Shown: positions 53,207-62,707 of the stretch, one piece after another | Layout of the letters: every line of letters starts with the position of its first letter | How positions within the stretch are numbered: the stretch's first letter is position 1 | Source: Spirosoma foliorum | GTDB taxonomy: Bacteria > Bacteroidota > Bacteroidia > Cytophagales > Spirosomataceae | NCBI RefSeq assembly: GCF_014117325.1 | Contig: NZ_CP059732.1 | Location: 6,275,001 to 6,339,000, forward strand | DNA: 64,000 nt | Direction of reading: 5' to 3' | Made by a program: the position numbers and the translations under genes | The notes under the pieces: model-generated | The model's input: only the letters and a program-made list of their open reading frames with translations | Database searches by the model: none | What the model was told of the DNA's origin: nothing

Positions 53207-54583
53207 TTGGAATCGAAACCATCCAGACTGATTGAGGAGAAAGAATTAAATGATCCTTATTTGTGTGCTAGCTTCTACTTAAGTGGAGAAAAAGCCAAAA
53301 CGTTTGCCCAAATATGTGCTAATACATTTTCGTTGTTCTCACAATCTGAAGAGGAAATGCTATTTGGTATGGAGGCTCAGTGGAAATGGGTCAATGAATC
53401 TGAATTAATTCAATTATTTTTATTTAATATACCTGATGAGCCAAGACCCTTGGAACGTGCCAAAATTGCTTTAGTACAACTTATTCAAGCAAGAACCGGG
53501 CAAAACATGCTCCAAGATTGGACATTTTTCCGACAGCGTTTGTTAGAGATTATCAAGAAAGCAGATATATTTCTTCCTATCGATGCGCCACAACAATTAA
53601 GAATTAATCAGTCTGATCAGTTTTGGGGCTACTCCTTAGTATATGGGGCAGATTATATAGCTGAATTACCATTGATGAATGAAATATTTTATCAATTAAA
53701 ACCCAATTTGCAACAAACAGTAAAAAGTTTCGTAGATAATCCTGTACAAGTAATTAAGCAGGTTACTTTCGGAGTAACAAAAATTATTAATAATAAAGAT
53801 TTTGGATTCATATCCCTAATTGATGTACCAACCGGTTTAGGAAAAGATGCAGGCTTAGTTTATTGGCTACTCATGCGTAAGAATGATGCTGCTTTCAATA
53901 ATTGGTGCTTTTCTCCGAACAGTCGATTGAGTCAAATCGAAATATTTGCTCATAAGGCATTTGCTCATGCATTTCAATTACAATTATTTCGATCCGAATG
54001 GGATGAAACAATTGAACGACTCCTTTGGGACAATGCATTTGTTTATGAAACCTCCGAGACAGAGAATCAACAATTAGCTCTTAATACCTTATCGAACAAT
54101 GTTAGTAAGCTCATAAAGATTCATCCATTAGCTGAAGCTGTTAACGCTACTTTGCAACAACAATTAGTAAATATAACCATTACTCGAAGTCAACTGTATG
54201 ATAATCAAATATTTCAGCATCTAACTAAGTTAATGCAGAACAATGCAGATGACGTACGACTTTTTACGGAAAAACTAAAAGCAATTAGTTCATCCACTAA
54301 TACTTCTATCGATTTTTATCGAGTTAAGCTAACCCAAGCAGATGAGCTATCTAACAAACGATTGCAATCCATAATAACCTTTCTGGGTTTGTTATTAGGA
54401 GTATTACAAGTATATAGTAACACGGATGCCAGTAATCTCATTAAATGGCTATGCTCTAGTCAACAACCTACAACTTATAGCCAGGAACTTCTCGTGCGTG
54501 TTGCTACTGCGATTACTATTGCGCTTTTAATGCCACCGATTTTCCGTAGTTTATTAGACGCTTTTCGGAGAGATACTTATTAG
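53207..54583 (+). CDS. Membrane protein encoded beside TPR-CHAT proteases, candidate effector
   Basis: The 458-residue protein starts at TTG 53207 (no ATG nearby in frame), with a large soluble helical N-terminal part. The C terminus holds two membrane segments (RLQSIITFLGLLLGVLQVY and VATAITIALLMPPIFRSLL) separated by a short loop. No catalytic motif is recognised. Caspase-like proteases often release or activate a neighbouring membrane-lytic effector, which this layout fits. It is convergent with TPR-CHAT gene 2 (43 bases between stops). Confidence 0.65.
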   Translation: MESKPSRLIEEKELNDPYLCASFYLSGEKAKTFAQICANTFSLFSQSEEEMLFGMEAQWKWVNESELIQLFLFNIPDEPRPLERAKIALVQLIQARTGQNMLQDWTFFRQRLLEIIKKADIFLPIDAPQQLRINQSDQFWGYSLVYGADYIAELPLMNEIFYQLKPNLQQTVKSFVDNPVQVIKQVTFGVTKIINNKDFGFISLIDVPTGLGKDAGLVYWLLMRKNDAAFNNWCFSPNSRLSQIEIFAHKAFAHAFQLQLFRSEWDETIERLLWDNAFVYETSETENQQLALNTLSNNVSKLIKIHPLAEAVNATLQQQLVNITITRSQLYDNQIFQHLTKLMQNNADDVRLFTEKLKAISSSTNTSIDFYRVKLTQADELSNKRLQSIITFLGLLLGVLQVYSNTDASNLIKWLCSSQQPTTYSQELLVRVATAITIALLMPPIFRSLLDAFRRDTY

Positions 54584-54626
54584 TAACAGACTGCTGGTAT
54601 GTGCATAGTTATAGCATCTAGAATGT

Positions 54627-57600
54627 TTATACCGGCAAACCTACTATCTGGTAGGCTGCCCAATAATAAGCATCTTGCCACTCAGGATACTGACGAACCT
54701 GCTGTTGTGCATACTGTAAAGCCTCTGCTTCTGAAACACCAAACTCTGCACGCTTGCGGTAAAAATGCTCAAATAAAACTCGTGTCGATTCATCATTCAC
54801 TGACCAAAGGCTAGCCAAGACTGTTTTGGCGCCAGCCATAAATAGAGCTTGGCTAAGACCCGTCTGATCTCCTCCCGTAGTACTCTCAGTCATACCCGTC
54901 TGGCAAGCTCCCAAGGTTACCAATGGAGATCTTTGCAATCGTAGCCGATTGACAATTTGTTGGACAGTTAGTTGACCGTTCAATAGCAAACAGGAGTGCT
55001 CTGGAAAAAAATTATCAAATTGCCCATGACAGCCAAAATGGATGGCGGAGTAGGCATGCTGTTGACAGAGCTCAATTAGACGATCCGGCTGTGCCTTTTC
55101 ATCATGTAGCCACTCGACTTGTATGAAGTGCTGAGCAATGGCAACTGACTCAGGATATACCTCTGTAAGATAAGTCTTTAATAAGGGATCATCACCTGGA
55201 TAGACAACGCTCAATAAATAGTCTGAGGGGGGCAGAGGAGTTACTTCGCTTGTTTGAGCTTGTTGGAAGAGCGTAAATAGAAACGACATACTAGGTACTA
55301 CACTAAATGTGAATCGATCAATCAGTCGGTTATTTGATGTATGTTTCCATAAGGCTCCAAAGGGTATTCGCTTAAGAATTCCATCAGGAGCAATAAATAG
55401 CTGACCCTTTTCTGGTAAAAAGTCTTCTAAGGGAGCTATTAATCTTTGATACAAAGACTTAAAGTAGAGTCGTTCTTTTAAAGGAAACTTGCTTTGATAA
55501 CTAGAGAGAACAGCATCTGTATCAACTTGCTCTTCGAGAATTGTCTGCAGAGTTTCGGGTAATCTTACACAGTCGTATACTTGATGTGCAGTCACGATAA
55601 AGGCTACCCAACCTCTATAGCACTGGAAGTACTGCACTAAGGTGGCCTCTAAATCATTTGCCAATCTAATCAGGTTCGCAGCAGTGAGGCTGCGGGTATA
55701 TTGAACACTAGTGATTAGAGGAAAGCGAAAGTTAAGCTCTTCTAGAGCTTGGCGTAACGCAAGCCGTGTCTGGATGATCTGTTGAATAGTCTGGGCGCGG
55801 AATTGTCGTTCATCGTTTTCATCAAGTCGCTGATTGTGTGCAACTGGCTTGGAGTAACTCCGCAATTGAATACTGAGTTGCTCTAGCTTTTGCTGTAATT
55901 GGCGAATGTGCTGATAGTAATTCGCCATTGTAGGATTTTGGGCAACCAACTGGTTTAATGGCTGAGCAGCCCCCAGTCGTTCTGCATCGGATCTGCCTTT
56001 AGCTGCCAGCGCATAGTCTAAGGCGGCCTGTTTATCGCCTAAGTTCAGGCAAATATCGACTAGGTAAGCATACATGTTGGCGGTTTGCTGAGCTAAAAGG
56101 TGCCGACTATAAGTGTACTGTTGTTGTCTTTGGTGCTCAGCAGCCTGGTGAGCCAACTCCAACGCCTGTCGAGCCGCTGTCCACTGAGACTCTTGAAAGA
56201 ATAGCTCACCAAGTAAGTGAGAAGTTTCAAAGCATTGGATCGGTAGTAAGTCAGGTGTAAATATTGTTAATGCTTGCTGATAGGCCTCAATAGCCATTTC
56301 TACATTCTGAGCTCGATCCCCCTTCGTACGGTTTTGATAGGTAAATCCAAGAACATATTGTGTAGTAGCCCATTCAATAGGCATAGTTTGCTGGGTGCGT
56401 ACAACCAGGGCTAATTGATAAGCTTGGATGGCCGCTTCCAAATTTTGGGCCTGATCACCATGGATGCGGTTTCGATTTGCATTGCCCAAGTTGTGTTGGG
56501 TCTCAGCCCAAGCGTAGGGCATTGCTTGCTGAGAGCGTACAGTCAAGGCTTGCTGATAGGCCTCAATAGCCATTTCTACATTCTGAGCTCGATCCCCTTC
56601 AATGCGCTCACTATAAGCGCTGCCTAAGTTTTGCTGAGTTCCAGCCCATTCGACTGGCCAAATTTGCTGAGTATGCACTTTTAGAGCGTGCTGAAAAGCT
56701 ATAATAGCTGTTTCCAGATTGTGAGCTCGATCCCCCCGGATACGGAAAAAATAAGCAAGGCCTAATGTATTCTGAGTTGTCGCCCAATCATATGGCCAAG
56801 CCTGCTGGGTGAATTGCGTCAAGGCCTGCTGGTAGGCCTCAATGGCTTCTTCCAAGTTCTGAGCTCGATCCCCCTGAATACGAAAAGAATATGCAAGACC
56901 TAAATTGTGCTGGGTATTGGCCCACTCAAAAGACATGGACTGCTGAGTGCGCACAATTAGGGCAAGTTGAAAAGCCTCAATAGCTGCTTCAAGATTCTGA
57001 GCTCGCCCCCCCCGGATACGAACAAGATTCGCACTACCTAAGTTATTTTGAGTACGAGCCCACTTATCGGGCCAAGTTTGTTGAGAAAACACAGTCAGAG
57101 CTTGTTGATAGGCTTCAATGGCTAACTCAATATTGGTAGCCCGATCGCCCTTGATACGGTTTTGATATACAATGCCTAAGTTATTCTGAGTGTCCGCCCA
57201 CTTATCAGGCCGAGCAGATATAATCATAGCTCGTTGATATGACTCAAGGGCCTTTTCCAAGTTCTGAGCCCGATCTCCTTCAATGCGCTCTTGATACGCA
57301 ATACCTAAGTTGTTCTGGATATCAGCCCACTTATCAGGCCAAGTTTGCCGGGTAAATACAGTCAGGGCTTGTTGGTATACCTCAATGGCTGCTTCCATAT
57401 TTTGAGCCCGATCTCCTTCAATGCGCCCTTGATACGCAAGGGCTAAGCCTTGCTGGATGTCAGCCCAGTCATAAGGCTCAGTCTGCTGTGTAAATACAGT
57501 CAAAGCTCGTTGATAGGACTTAATGGCCATTTCTAGGTTCTGAGCTCGATCCCCATGTATGCTCTTTCGATATACATCACCTAAGTTGAACTGAATGATA

Positions 57601-58358
57601 GCCCACTTATCAGGCCAAGCTTGTTGAGTAAATACAATCAATGCTTGCTGAAAGGACTCAACAGCCGCTTCTATATTCTGAGCCCGATCTCCTTCAATGC
57701 GCTCTTGATATGCCAAGCCAATAAGAAGTTGAGTTAGAGCACACTCAATGGGCATCACGTGTCGAGTTCGCAGAGTCAGGGCTTGCTGATAAGCTTTAAT
57801 GGCCGCTTCCACATTCTGAGCTCGATTCCCTTCTTTTGATCGCATGTAGGCTATGCCAATTTCCTGTTTAAAATTAGCCCACTCCTTAGGGAAGTTTTTT
57901 CTAAGCCACTCTGTGCTAAATAGCTTTATAGCCCCTAAGAGCAATCGATCTCGATTTTGCTTGTTCTCTAAGGAAAAATAGGTTTGGAAGGCAAAATCGA
58001 TTAAAAGAATAATTCGATGTTCAATATGCTCTGCATCATTTGTGTAATGTTGAGCCATATCAATTAGAAATTGGTAGGCTGTATCAGATAGCATCCAGCT
58101 TTTATTCTGTTCCAGAAAAGCCTCATATTGTTCATCAGCCAAGGTTAACCACTGCGAAGCGAGTTGCCTTGTTATAAGGCTTGTAATCCAGGGTAGGATA
58201 TCAGCAGGCAAATCATTAGCCTGAATCCGCTCCAAAACTCGCTCCTCCAACTGCGGGATTAATAAGGAGTTATTAGCTGAAATTAGTTGATTCAGCTCTT
58301 CTTTAGTGTTAGTGGCAACCAATTGATCGATAAATGCATCATATTTCGAAGGGTGCAT
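54627..58358 (-). CDS. TPR-CHAT caspase-like protease 2
   Basis: The 1243-residue protein has an N-terminal helical domain of about 170 residues (absent in the other paralogue) and about 12 TPR-like repeats of 46 residues (GDRAQNLEMAIKSYQRALTV). A CHAT domain follows with His 1111 (FGCHGQF) and Cys 1152 (GACQTG). The C-terminal 70 residues are almost identical to those of TPR-CHAT 1. The protein is intact and probably active. It could regulate or substitute for the first protease. Confidence 0.92.
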   Translation of the reverse strand: MHPSKYDAFIDQLVATNTKEELNQLISANNSLLIPQLEERVLERIQANDLPADILPWITSLITRQLASQWLTLADEQYEAFLEQNKSWMLSDTAYQFLIDMAQHYTNDAEHIEHRIILLIDFAFQTYFSLENKQNRDRLLLGAIKLFSTEWLRKNFPKEWANFKQEIGIAYMRSKEGNRAQNVEAAIKAYQQALTLRTRHVMPIECALTQLLIGLAYQERIEGDRAQNIEAAVESFQQALIVFTQQAWPDKWAIIQFNLGDVYRKSIHGDRAQNLEMAIKSYQRALTVFTQQTEPYDWADIQQGLALAYQGRIEGDRAQNMEAAIEVYQQALTVFTRQTWPDKWADIQNNLGIAYQERIEGDRAQNLEKALESYQRAMIISARPDKWADTQNNLGIVYQNRIKGDRATNIELAIEAYQQALTVFSQQTWPDKWARTQNNLGSANLVRIRGGRAQNLEAAIEAFQLALIVRTQQSMSFEWANTQHNLGLAYSFRIQGDRAQNLEEAIEAYQQALTQFTQQAWPYDWATTQNTLGLAYFFRIRGDRAHNLETAIIAFQHALKVHTQQIWPVEWAGTQQNLGSAYSERIEGDRAQNVEMAIEAYQQALTVRSQQAMPYAWAETQHNLGNANRNRIHGDQAQNLEAAIQAYQLALVVRTQQTMPIEWATTQYVLGFTYQNRTKGDRAQNVEMAIEAYQQALTIFTPDLLPIQCFETSHLLGELFFQESQWTAARQALELAHQAAEHQRQQQYTYSRHLLAQQTANMYAYLVDICLNLGDKQAALDYALAAKGRSDAERLGAAQPLNQLVAQNPTMANYYQHIRQLQQKLEQLSIQLRSYSKPVAHNQRLDENDERQFRAQTIQQIIQTRLALRQALEELNFRFPLITSVQYTRSLTAANLIRLANDLEATLVQYFQCYRGWVAFIVTAHQVYDCVRLPETLQTILEEQVDTDAVLSSYQSKFPLKERLYFKSLYQRLIAPLEDFLPEKGQLFIAPDGILKRIPFGALWKHTSNNRLIDRFTFSVVPSMSFLFTLFQQAQTSEVTPLPPSDYLLSVVYPGDDPLLKTYLTEVYPESVAIAQHFIQVEWLHDEKAQPDRLIELCQQHAYSAIHFGCHGQFDNFFPEHSCLLLNGQLTVQQIVNRLRLQRSPLVTLGACQTGMTESTTGGDQTGLSQALFMAGAKTVLASLWSVNDESTRVLFEHFYRKRAEFGVSEAEALQYAQQQVRQYPEWQDAYYWAAYQIVGLPV
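54655..54866 (-). repeat. Inverted repeat arm 2, 212 bases
   Basis: It lies within the 3' end of TPR-CHAT gene 2 and is the reverse complement of 52474-52685 with no visible mismatch. A second strongly similar patch links 51889-51958 and about 55386-55455 with few differences. Confidence 0.85.
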
Positions 58359-58998
58359 ATCAACAAAAGAATATTGTGGAAGCTATAATTTAGCTATCAG
58401 ACTTAAAAAGTACTAAATTTTGGTGACAATTGGGTAAAAAAGGAGGCAGTTGCATGATACGAATTACGTTTAGCACTATTATAAATACGGTATTATCTCA
58501 ATAGCTATCTTTCTCACTCATCTTTTGTATAACTAGGGTATTTTTTCAATAGTCTAGTAGTGTCATGGCAAGTATAATGCATTCCTCGCCCAGAGTAAAA
58601 AATTAATATTGACAAGACAATCCTTCTTTCCGATCCTTCACATACCCATTAACCAGTTGACGCAAAATAATTTTGCCTAGAAAACAAAAATAAGCTACAT
58701 GGGTCTGCAAAGTACAGAGCACCTAAATCGATCAATCATGATGATCAAGTAACAAAATCAAGCTATTGTATTTCGGTTGAGCGGCCCTATCAATATTCGA
58801 GTGGCTCAAATCATCCTACACTATAAACAACTCCTATTCTCGCTTATAGGTCATTTCTAGATCATTTATTTACACTTACATTAACATAAGTCATTATTAA
58901 TCATATATTTACCCTGTATCTTTGCATGAATTGTGAATTAATATTCTTGCATTTACGTTTCCTCTGAGCTATACTTACAATAAAATAAAGAGGTCACC
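58359..58998. other. Intergenic region between TPR-CHAT 2 and the AbiE pair
   Basis: About 640 AT-rich bases containing the promoters of both divergent units. I see no ORF, and only the Bacteroidota -7 box noted separately. Confidence 0.5.
58917..58924 (+). promoter_or_regulatory. Bacteroidota -7 promoter element of the AbiE operon
   Basis: TATCTTTG matches the TAnnTTTG -7 consensus of Bacteroidota and lies 75 bases upstream of the antitoxin start. The -33 element is not clear. Being the only plausible box in this strand's upstream region, it probably drives the toxin-antitoxin genes. Confidence 0.5.
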
Positions 58999-59595
58999 AT
59001 GAAAATAGACGAACTCAAAAGCCACCTAAAAAAGGGGGAAGTCTATCGGAGAGTCGATTTGGCAAAATGGTCAAAGTCGATTGATCGTCATTTAGATCAG
59101 CTTGTTGCAGACGGAACGTTGCAAAAACTGGCACCAGGCATGTACTACGTACCCAAAGAAACCGTTTTTGGCCAAACACCGCCAAACGAAGAAATCCTGG
59201 TGCGCCGATTTTTAAACGATGATCGGTTCCTGTTAACGTCCCCTAATAGCTATAATAGCTTGGGAGTCGGCACCACACAGCTTTATAACCAACGGATTGT
59301 CTACAACCACAAGCGTCATGGCGAGTTTAAACTGGGCAATCGAAACTTTTCGTTCCGTAAAAAACCGCACTTCCCTAAAAAAGCCACACAAGAGTTTTTA
59401 TTAGTGGACCTACTCAATAATCTGGACACACTGGCTGAGGATCAAAATCATGTGTTAAAAAACGTATTTACAAAGGCCTTAACAATGGATACCAACAAGT
59501 TGAAACAAGCGGTTTCAGAATACGGCCATGTGAAAACCAAGAAATTATTAGAACCCTTCATCCAAACTAGCGAACAGTCCCACTATGCCCACTAG
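58999..59595 (+). CDS. AbiEi-like antitoxin/regulator (DUF6088)
   Basis: The 198-residue protein has an N-terminal winged-helix (VYRRVDLAKWSKSIDRHLDQ, then LVADGTLQKLAPGMYYVPKE), the arrangement of AbiEi-type antitoxins that bind their promoter, and a C-terminal domain. It begins at ATG 58999 and overlaps the toxin gene by 11 bases. It should repress the operon and counteract the nucleotidyltransferase toxin. Confidence 0.88.
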   Translation: MKIDELKSHLKKGEVYRRVDLAKWSKSIDRHLDQLVADGTLQKLAPGMYYVPKETVFGQTPPNEEILVRRFLNDDRFLLTSPNSYNSLGVGTTQLYNQRIVYNHKRHGEFKLGNRNFSFRKKPHFPKKATQEFLLVDLLNNLDTLAEDQNHVLKNVFTKALTMDTNKLKQAVSEYGHVKTKKLLEPFIQTSEQSHYAH

Positions 59596-60541
59596 TTATC
59601 TGCACGAACGCAGGGATTTTTTAGATTTACTGCGTATCCTTGAAGACGAAACAGGCATTCAAGCCGGTTTGATCGAAAAGGATTATTGGATCATGCATGT
59701 ACTGTATGGGTTAAAAAGACAGCAATTCGATTTCGAGTTAAAAGGCGGAACATCCCTGTCGAAAGGCTATAAGATCATCGACCGTTTTTCCGAAGATATT
59801 GACATCCATATCCAAGCTCCGGTTGCACTAGGGGTTAATGAAAACCCTAAAAATACCAAGAAACAGGCCGTAGAAGGCCGAAAAGTCTTTTACAATTGGC
59901 TGGCTGCTAACATAAAAATAGAGGGTATTCTATCCGTCGAACGAGACACTAATTTTGATGACACGGAACATTATCGCAGTGGCGGTATACGATTATTATA
60001 CCAAAGCCAAACCGAAACGATTGACGGTGTCAAGGAAGGGATATTGCTTGAAGCGGGCTTTGACACCGTTCGTCCCAATCAAGCCCTAACGATTTCATCG
60101 TGGGCATTCGACAAAGCGATTGCGAATCCCAAAATTAGTATCATCGATAATCGAGCCGTCGATATCCTTTGTTATCATCCTGGCTACACCTTCGTCGAAA
60201 AACTGCAAACGATTGCGACGAAGTTTCGTCAGGAACAGCAAGGCGGAGAAGTTCGTGTTAATTTTATGAGGCAATATTATGACGTTGCTCAATTATTAGA
60301 CAATGAACAAGTACTCGCCTTTATTGGTACTGACGCCTATGAGCAACACAAACAAGCCCGATTTCCGAAAGCAAACTTGGCTGTTCCAATAGCCGAAAAC
60401 GAGGCTTTTTTATTGAATGATCCTGTCCTAAGAGCAAAGTTTAAAAACCGCTATGAAGGTACCTCATCACTCTATTATAATGGACAGCCAGAGTTTTTAG
60501 CTATTCTAGCCAAAATTCAGGAGCATTTACACAAGCTGTAA
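59585..60541 (+). CDS. AbiEii-like nucleotidyltransferase toxin
   Basis: The 318-residue protein has the nucleotidyltransferase motif FELKGGTSLSKGYKIIDRFS followed by EDIDIHI, i.e. GG(T)S plus DxD of the polymerase-beta fold. AbiEii-type toxins transfer nucleotides to tRNA or other targets and cause abortive infection or growth arrest. It pairs with the upstream antitoxin with an 11-base overlap and is full-length. Confidence 0.9.
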   Translation: MPTSYLHERRDFLDLLRILEDETGIQAGLIEKDYWIMHVLYGLKRQQFDFELKGGTSLSKGYKIIDRFSEDIDIHIQAPVALGVNENPKNTKKQAVEGRKVFYNWLAANIKIEGILSVERDTNFDDTEHYRSGGIRLLYQSQTETIDGVKEGILLEAGFDTVRPNQALTISSWAFDKAIANPKISIIDNRAVDILCYHPGYTFVEKLQTIATKFRQEQQGGEVRVNFMRQYYDVAQLLDNEQVLAFIGTDAYEQHKQARFPKANLAVPIAENEAFLLNDPVLRAKFKNRYEGTSSLYYNGQPEFLAILAKIQEHLHKL

Positions 60542-60562
60542 TTCTATGCTGATTACAGTTTT
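60536..60562 (+). terminator. Terminator overlapping the toxin stop codon
   Basis: CTGTAAT (60536-60542) pairs with ATTACAG (60552-60558), followed by TTTTG. It ends the + strand AbiE operon and lies right before the convergent 60564 gene, for which the reverse orientation also has an A-tract. Confidence 0.6.
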
Positions 60563-60563
60563 G

Positions 60564-61037
60564 CTATTTATTGGCATACCTTAAAAACCACTGAAAATCA
60601 CGCTCAAGTGTTGTTCTGTTATCATAGATGTCACGGAACTGCACTTTCAAGGTAATCGGTGCCAATTGCTTACGGGCATGTTCAATGGCTGCGTTATCTT
60701 CATATTCATCAAAGCGCGTTTCAAAAATCGTTAGCGATGAATTGGGCAACACAACCCGCGTAACCGAGTCATTGGTTGGGGCAAACAGATAGGATTTGGG
60801 TGCCAGAGCAAGGCATTCTTCCAAATCGGCATGAAACACTCCATTCTTACTACAGCTCAGCTTGTCGATGATTAAAGGTCCTAATCCGTTGTTGCGTAAA
60901 TGAACGGCAAGTGTCTTTCGTTGGTCTTCCAATACAATTTGTCCCAGCGGCTTAAGCGACTTTTCATTATGAATCCGTTGTAGATACAATTGATAAAATG
61001 TGGCCAGCAATGCTAACACTGAAATCAAAATTGCCAA
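60564..61037 (-). CDS. Membrane-anchored hypothetical protein, third gene of the peptide cluster
   Basis: The 157-residue protein has one N-terminal hydrophobic segment (MAILISVLALLATFYQLYLQ). The remainder has a beta-rich pattern (TLAVHLRNNGLGPLIIDKLS), a small sandwich-like domain facing the cytoplasm or the envelope. It lies 67 bases downstream of the radical SAM gene and is probably cotranscribed. It may be an immunity or export partner; not recognised. Confidence 0.55.
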   Translation of the reverse strand: MAILISVLALLATFYQLYLQRIHNEKSLKPLGQIVLEDQRKTLAVHLRNNGLGPLIIDKLSCSKNGVFHADLEECLALAPKSYLFAPTNDSVTRVVLPNSSLTIFETRFDEYEDNAAIEHARKQLAPITLKVQFRDIYDNRTTLERDFQWFLRYANK

Positions 61038-61104
61038 GTTCGCCTCCCATGATGCAAACGCTTATGATGCAGAAAGCACCTTCTTACCAAAAGATGCTTT
61101 CCGG

Positions 61105-62442
61105 TTAGCCTATCATTCTATAATCCTGCAATAATTTCAATCGTTCCCGCGCCTGCAATTCGTAAATCAAGGGAATAAACCGATGATACAGGCTGCATTG
61201 GGGGTCTTTGCCATTCACCCGATACACCGGACATCCACTGGTGCAAACTGACCGGTAACGGCAGAACTGGCAATCTTGAGATTTCATCTCTTCATAATGG
61301 CTTCCCTGCTGGATCATATCCACCAAATCCATATCCGTGTCGAAGAGGCTATACGATAGCTGGGTGGCATCGCCAAAATGGACATGGCAATAATTGACTG
61401 TGCCATCCACATAGATCGCTCCGCCGGAAAAACCCGATGCGCAGGTTTGAAAGCCTAACTCACTCGGTTTGAGATCGCAGAATTGATGACGGTGAGAAAA
61501 ACGCCAGCCCTGCCCGATAGCCTCTTTCATCAACCCATAGGATTCTGACAGGTATTTGTCCAGCAATTCCGCGTCAATGGCTTCACCTTTGACAATCGAA
61601 TAACGAAACGGAACGTCCAGGTCGATCAAGTAACGCGTTAGACGCGGCAATCCCGTCAGGTTGTTGTTGGTCACCACCGTATTGGTCGATACCGGAAGCT
61701 GATGAGCAAGTAGTATCTGCAAATTCCGATCAATAAGCGCAAAACTCCCTGCTCCTGATTTAAAGGTGCGTGTGTTGTCATGATCTACATCTAACCCATC
61801 CAGCGAAACCCCATAGCTGATACCATATTCCTTTGAGAAGGCCAATATCTCGTCGGTTAAAATGGTCAGGTTGGTAATAAACGAGCACTCCAACTGACAG
61901 TCTATATCTTGCAAGGTGCTTTTGGCCCGTGGAATAAAGGTTTTCCAGGCTTTGAACTGGCTGAGGGGTTCTCCTCCGGCCAAGCGCAATTTGATGGACT
62001 TGAGACCCCGTTTGTGAACCGTCTCGACCATCTTGTTTAACAACTGCTGACGGGTCGTCTCCAACATGCCTGACGTGGTGTTGAGCGTCGAGATGTAACA
62101 GTAGCTACAGGTCAGATTACACCGATTGGTGGTGTGAATCCAGAAGTTGAGCGACTTAGGGCTACTCGGTTTTCGGGGTGAACTAAACTGCTGGTCAAAC
62201 CGGATGATTTCGGTTCGAGCCAGCAAATTTAAAAAGTCCTCAACTGTATCAGCCGCAATACCAAATTTCTCGCTTAGGGCTGATACCGAAGTCTGATTAT
62301 CAATAGCCGCTAGAATGTCAGACTGTGCTCGACTGAGAATCCGCAGTGAATTCGGATAAGCACAATTGACGACAAAGGCATGTTGATCATCAATAGCTCT
62401 AAGCAGCAGTTGTGGTGATTTGATTGGTACTAATGTCTTCAT
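61105..62442 (-). CDS. Radical SAM/SPASM peptide maturase (second cluster)
   Basis: The 445-residue protein (start at MKTLVPIKSP) has an N-terminal helical segment resembling a PqqD/RRE-like peptide recognition region (ILAAIDNQTSVSALSEKFGI). The radical SAM motif is RCNLTCSYCYIS (Cys 108, 112, 115), and the SPASM clusters are CASGFSGG, VNYCHVHF, CQFCRYRSVCTSGC and PQCSLYH. It would install crosslinks in the peptide encoded immediately upstream, whose gene overlaps the start by 44 bases. Start choice is uncertain by one methionine. Confidence 0.88.
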   Translation of the reverse strand: MKTLVPIKSPQLLLRAIDDQHAFVVNCAYPNSLRILSRAQSDILAAIDNQTSVSALSEKFGIAADTVEDFLNLLARTEIIRFDQQFSSPRKPSSPKSLNFWIHTTNRCNLTCSYCYISTLNTTSGMLETTRQQLLNKMVETVHKRGLKSIKLRLAGGEPLSQFKAWKTFIPRAKSTLQDIDCQLECSFITNLTILTDEILAFSKEYGISYGVSLDGLDVDHDNTRTFKSGAGSFALIDRNLQILLAHQLPVSTNTVVTNNNLTGLPRLTRYLIDLDVPFRYSIVKGEAIDAELLDKYLSESYGLMKEAIGQGWRFSHRHQFCDLKPSELGFQTCASGFSGGAIYVDGTVNYCHVHFGDATQLSYSLFDTDMDLVDMIQQGSHYEEMKSQDCQFCRYRSVCTSGCPVYRVNGKDPQCSLYHRFIPLIYELQARERLKLLQDYRMIG

Positions 62443-62581
62443 CATCGTCTGCGGTTGAAGAATAGCTGATACAATCGCAATTGGCATTTGCGGATGGAAT
62501 AGTCAATTCATGTTGCCCGAAGAGATGCTTGATGACAGAGGCATCATCGAATAAGAGGCTTTGTTGATTTATCGTTGTCAT
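62399..62581 (-). CDS. Candidate precursor peptide of the second cluster
   Basis: The 60-residue peptide has a leader-like N terminus (MTTINQQSLLFDDASVIKHL). A core follows with CDC, then ISYSSTADDDED and Thr-rich DISTNQITTTAA. The overlap with the radical SAM start (44 bases), size, Cys-pair and acidic tail fit a RiPP precursor. No homologue is recognised. Confidence 0.6.
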   Translation of the reverse strand: MTTINQQSLLFDDASVIKHLFGQHELTIPSANANCDCISYSSTADDDEDISTNQITTTAA

Positions 62582-62707
62582 GGCAGTAAGTTTAGATTTT
62601 AGTCTGGCCTTTAACAGGCTAATTTTTTAGCAATAATAGAAGCACAAGACAAAATCTAAGCTAATTTTGACTTTAAGAATTTAAAGCTACACTTATAATA
62701 ATCTAAC

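Noticed and set aside
57000..57015. C8 tract in TPR-CHAT 2 as a frameshift site
   Set aside because: The reading frame is continuous through it, so no break needs explaining.
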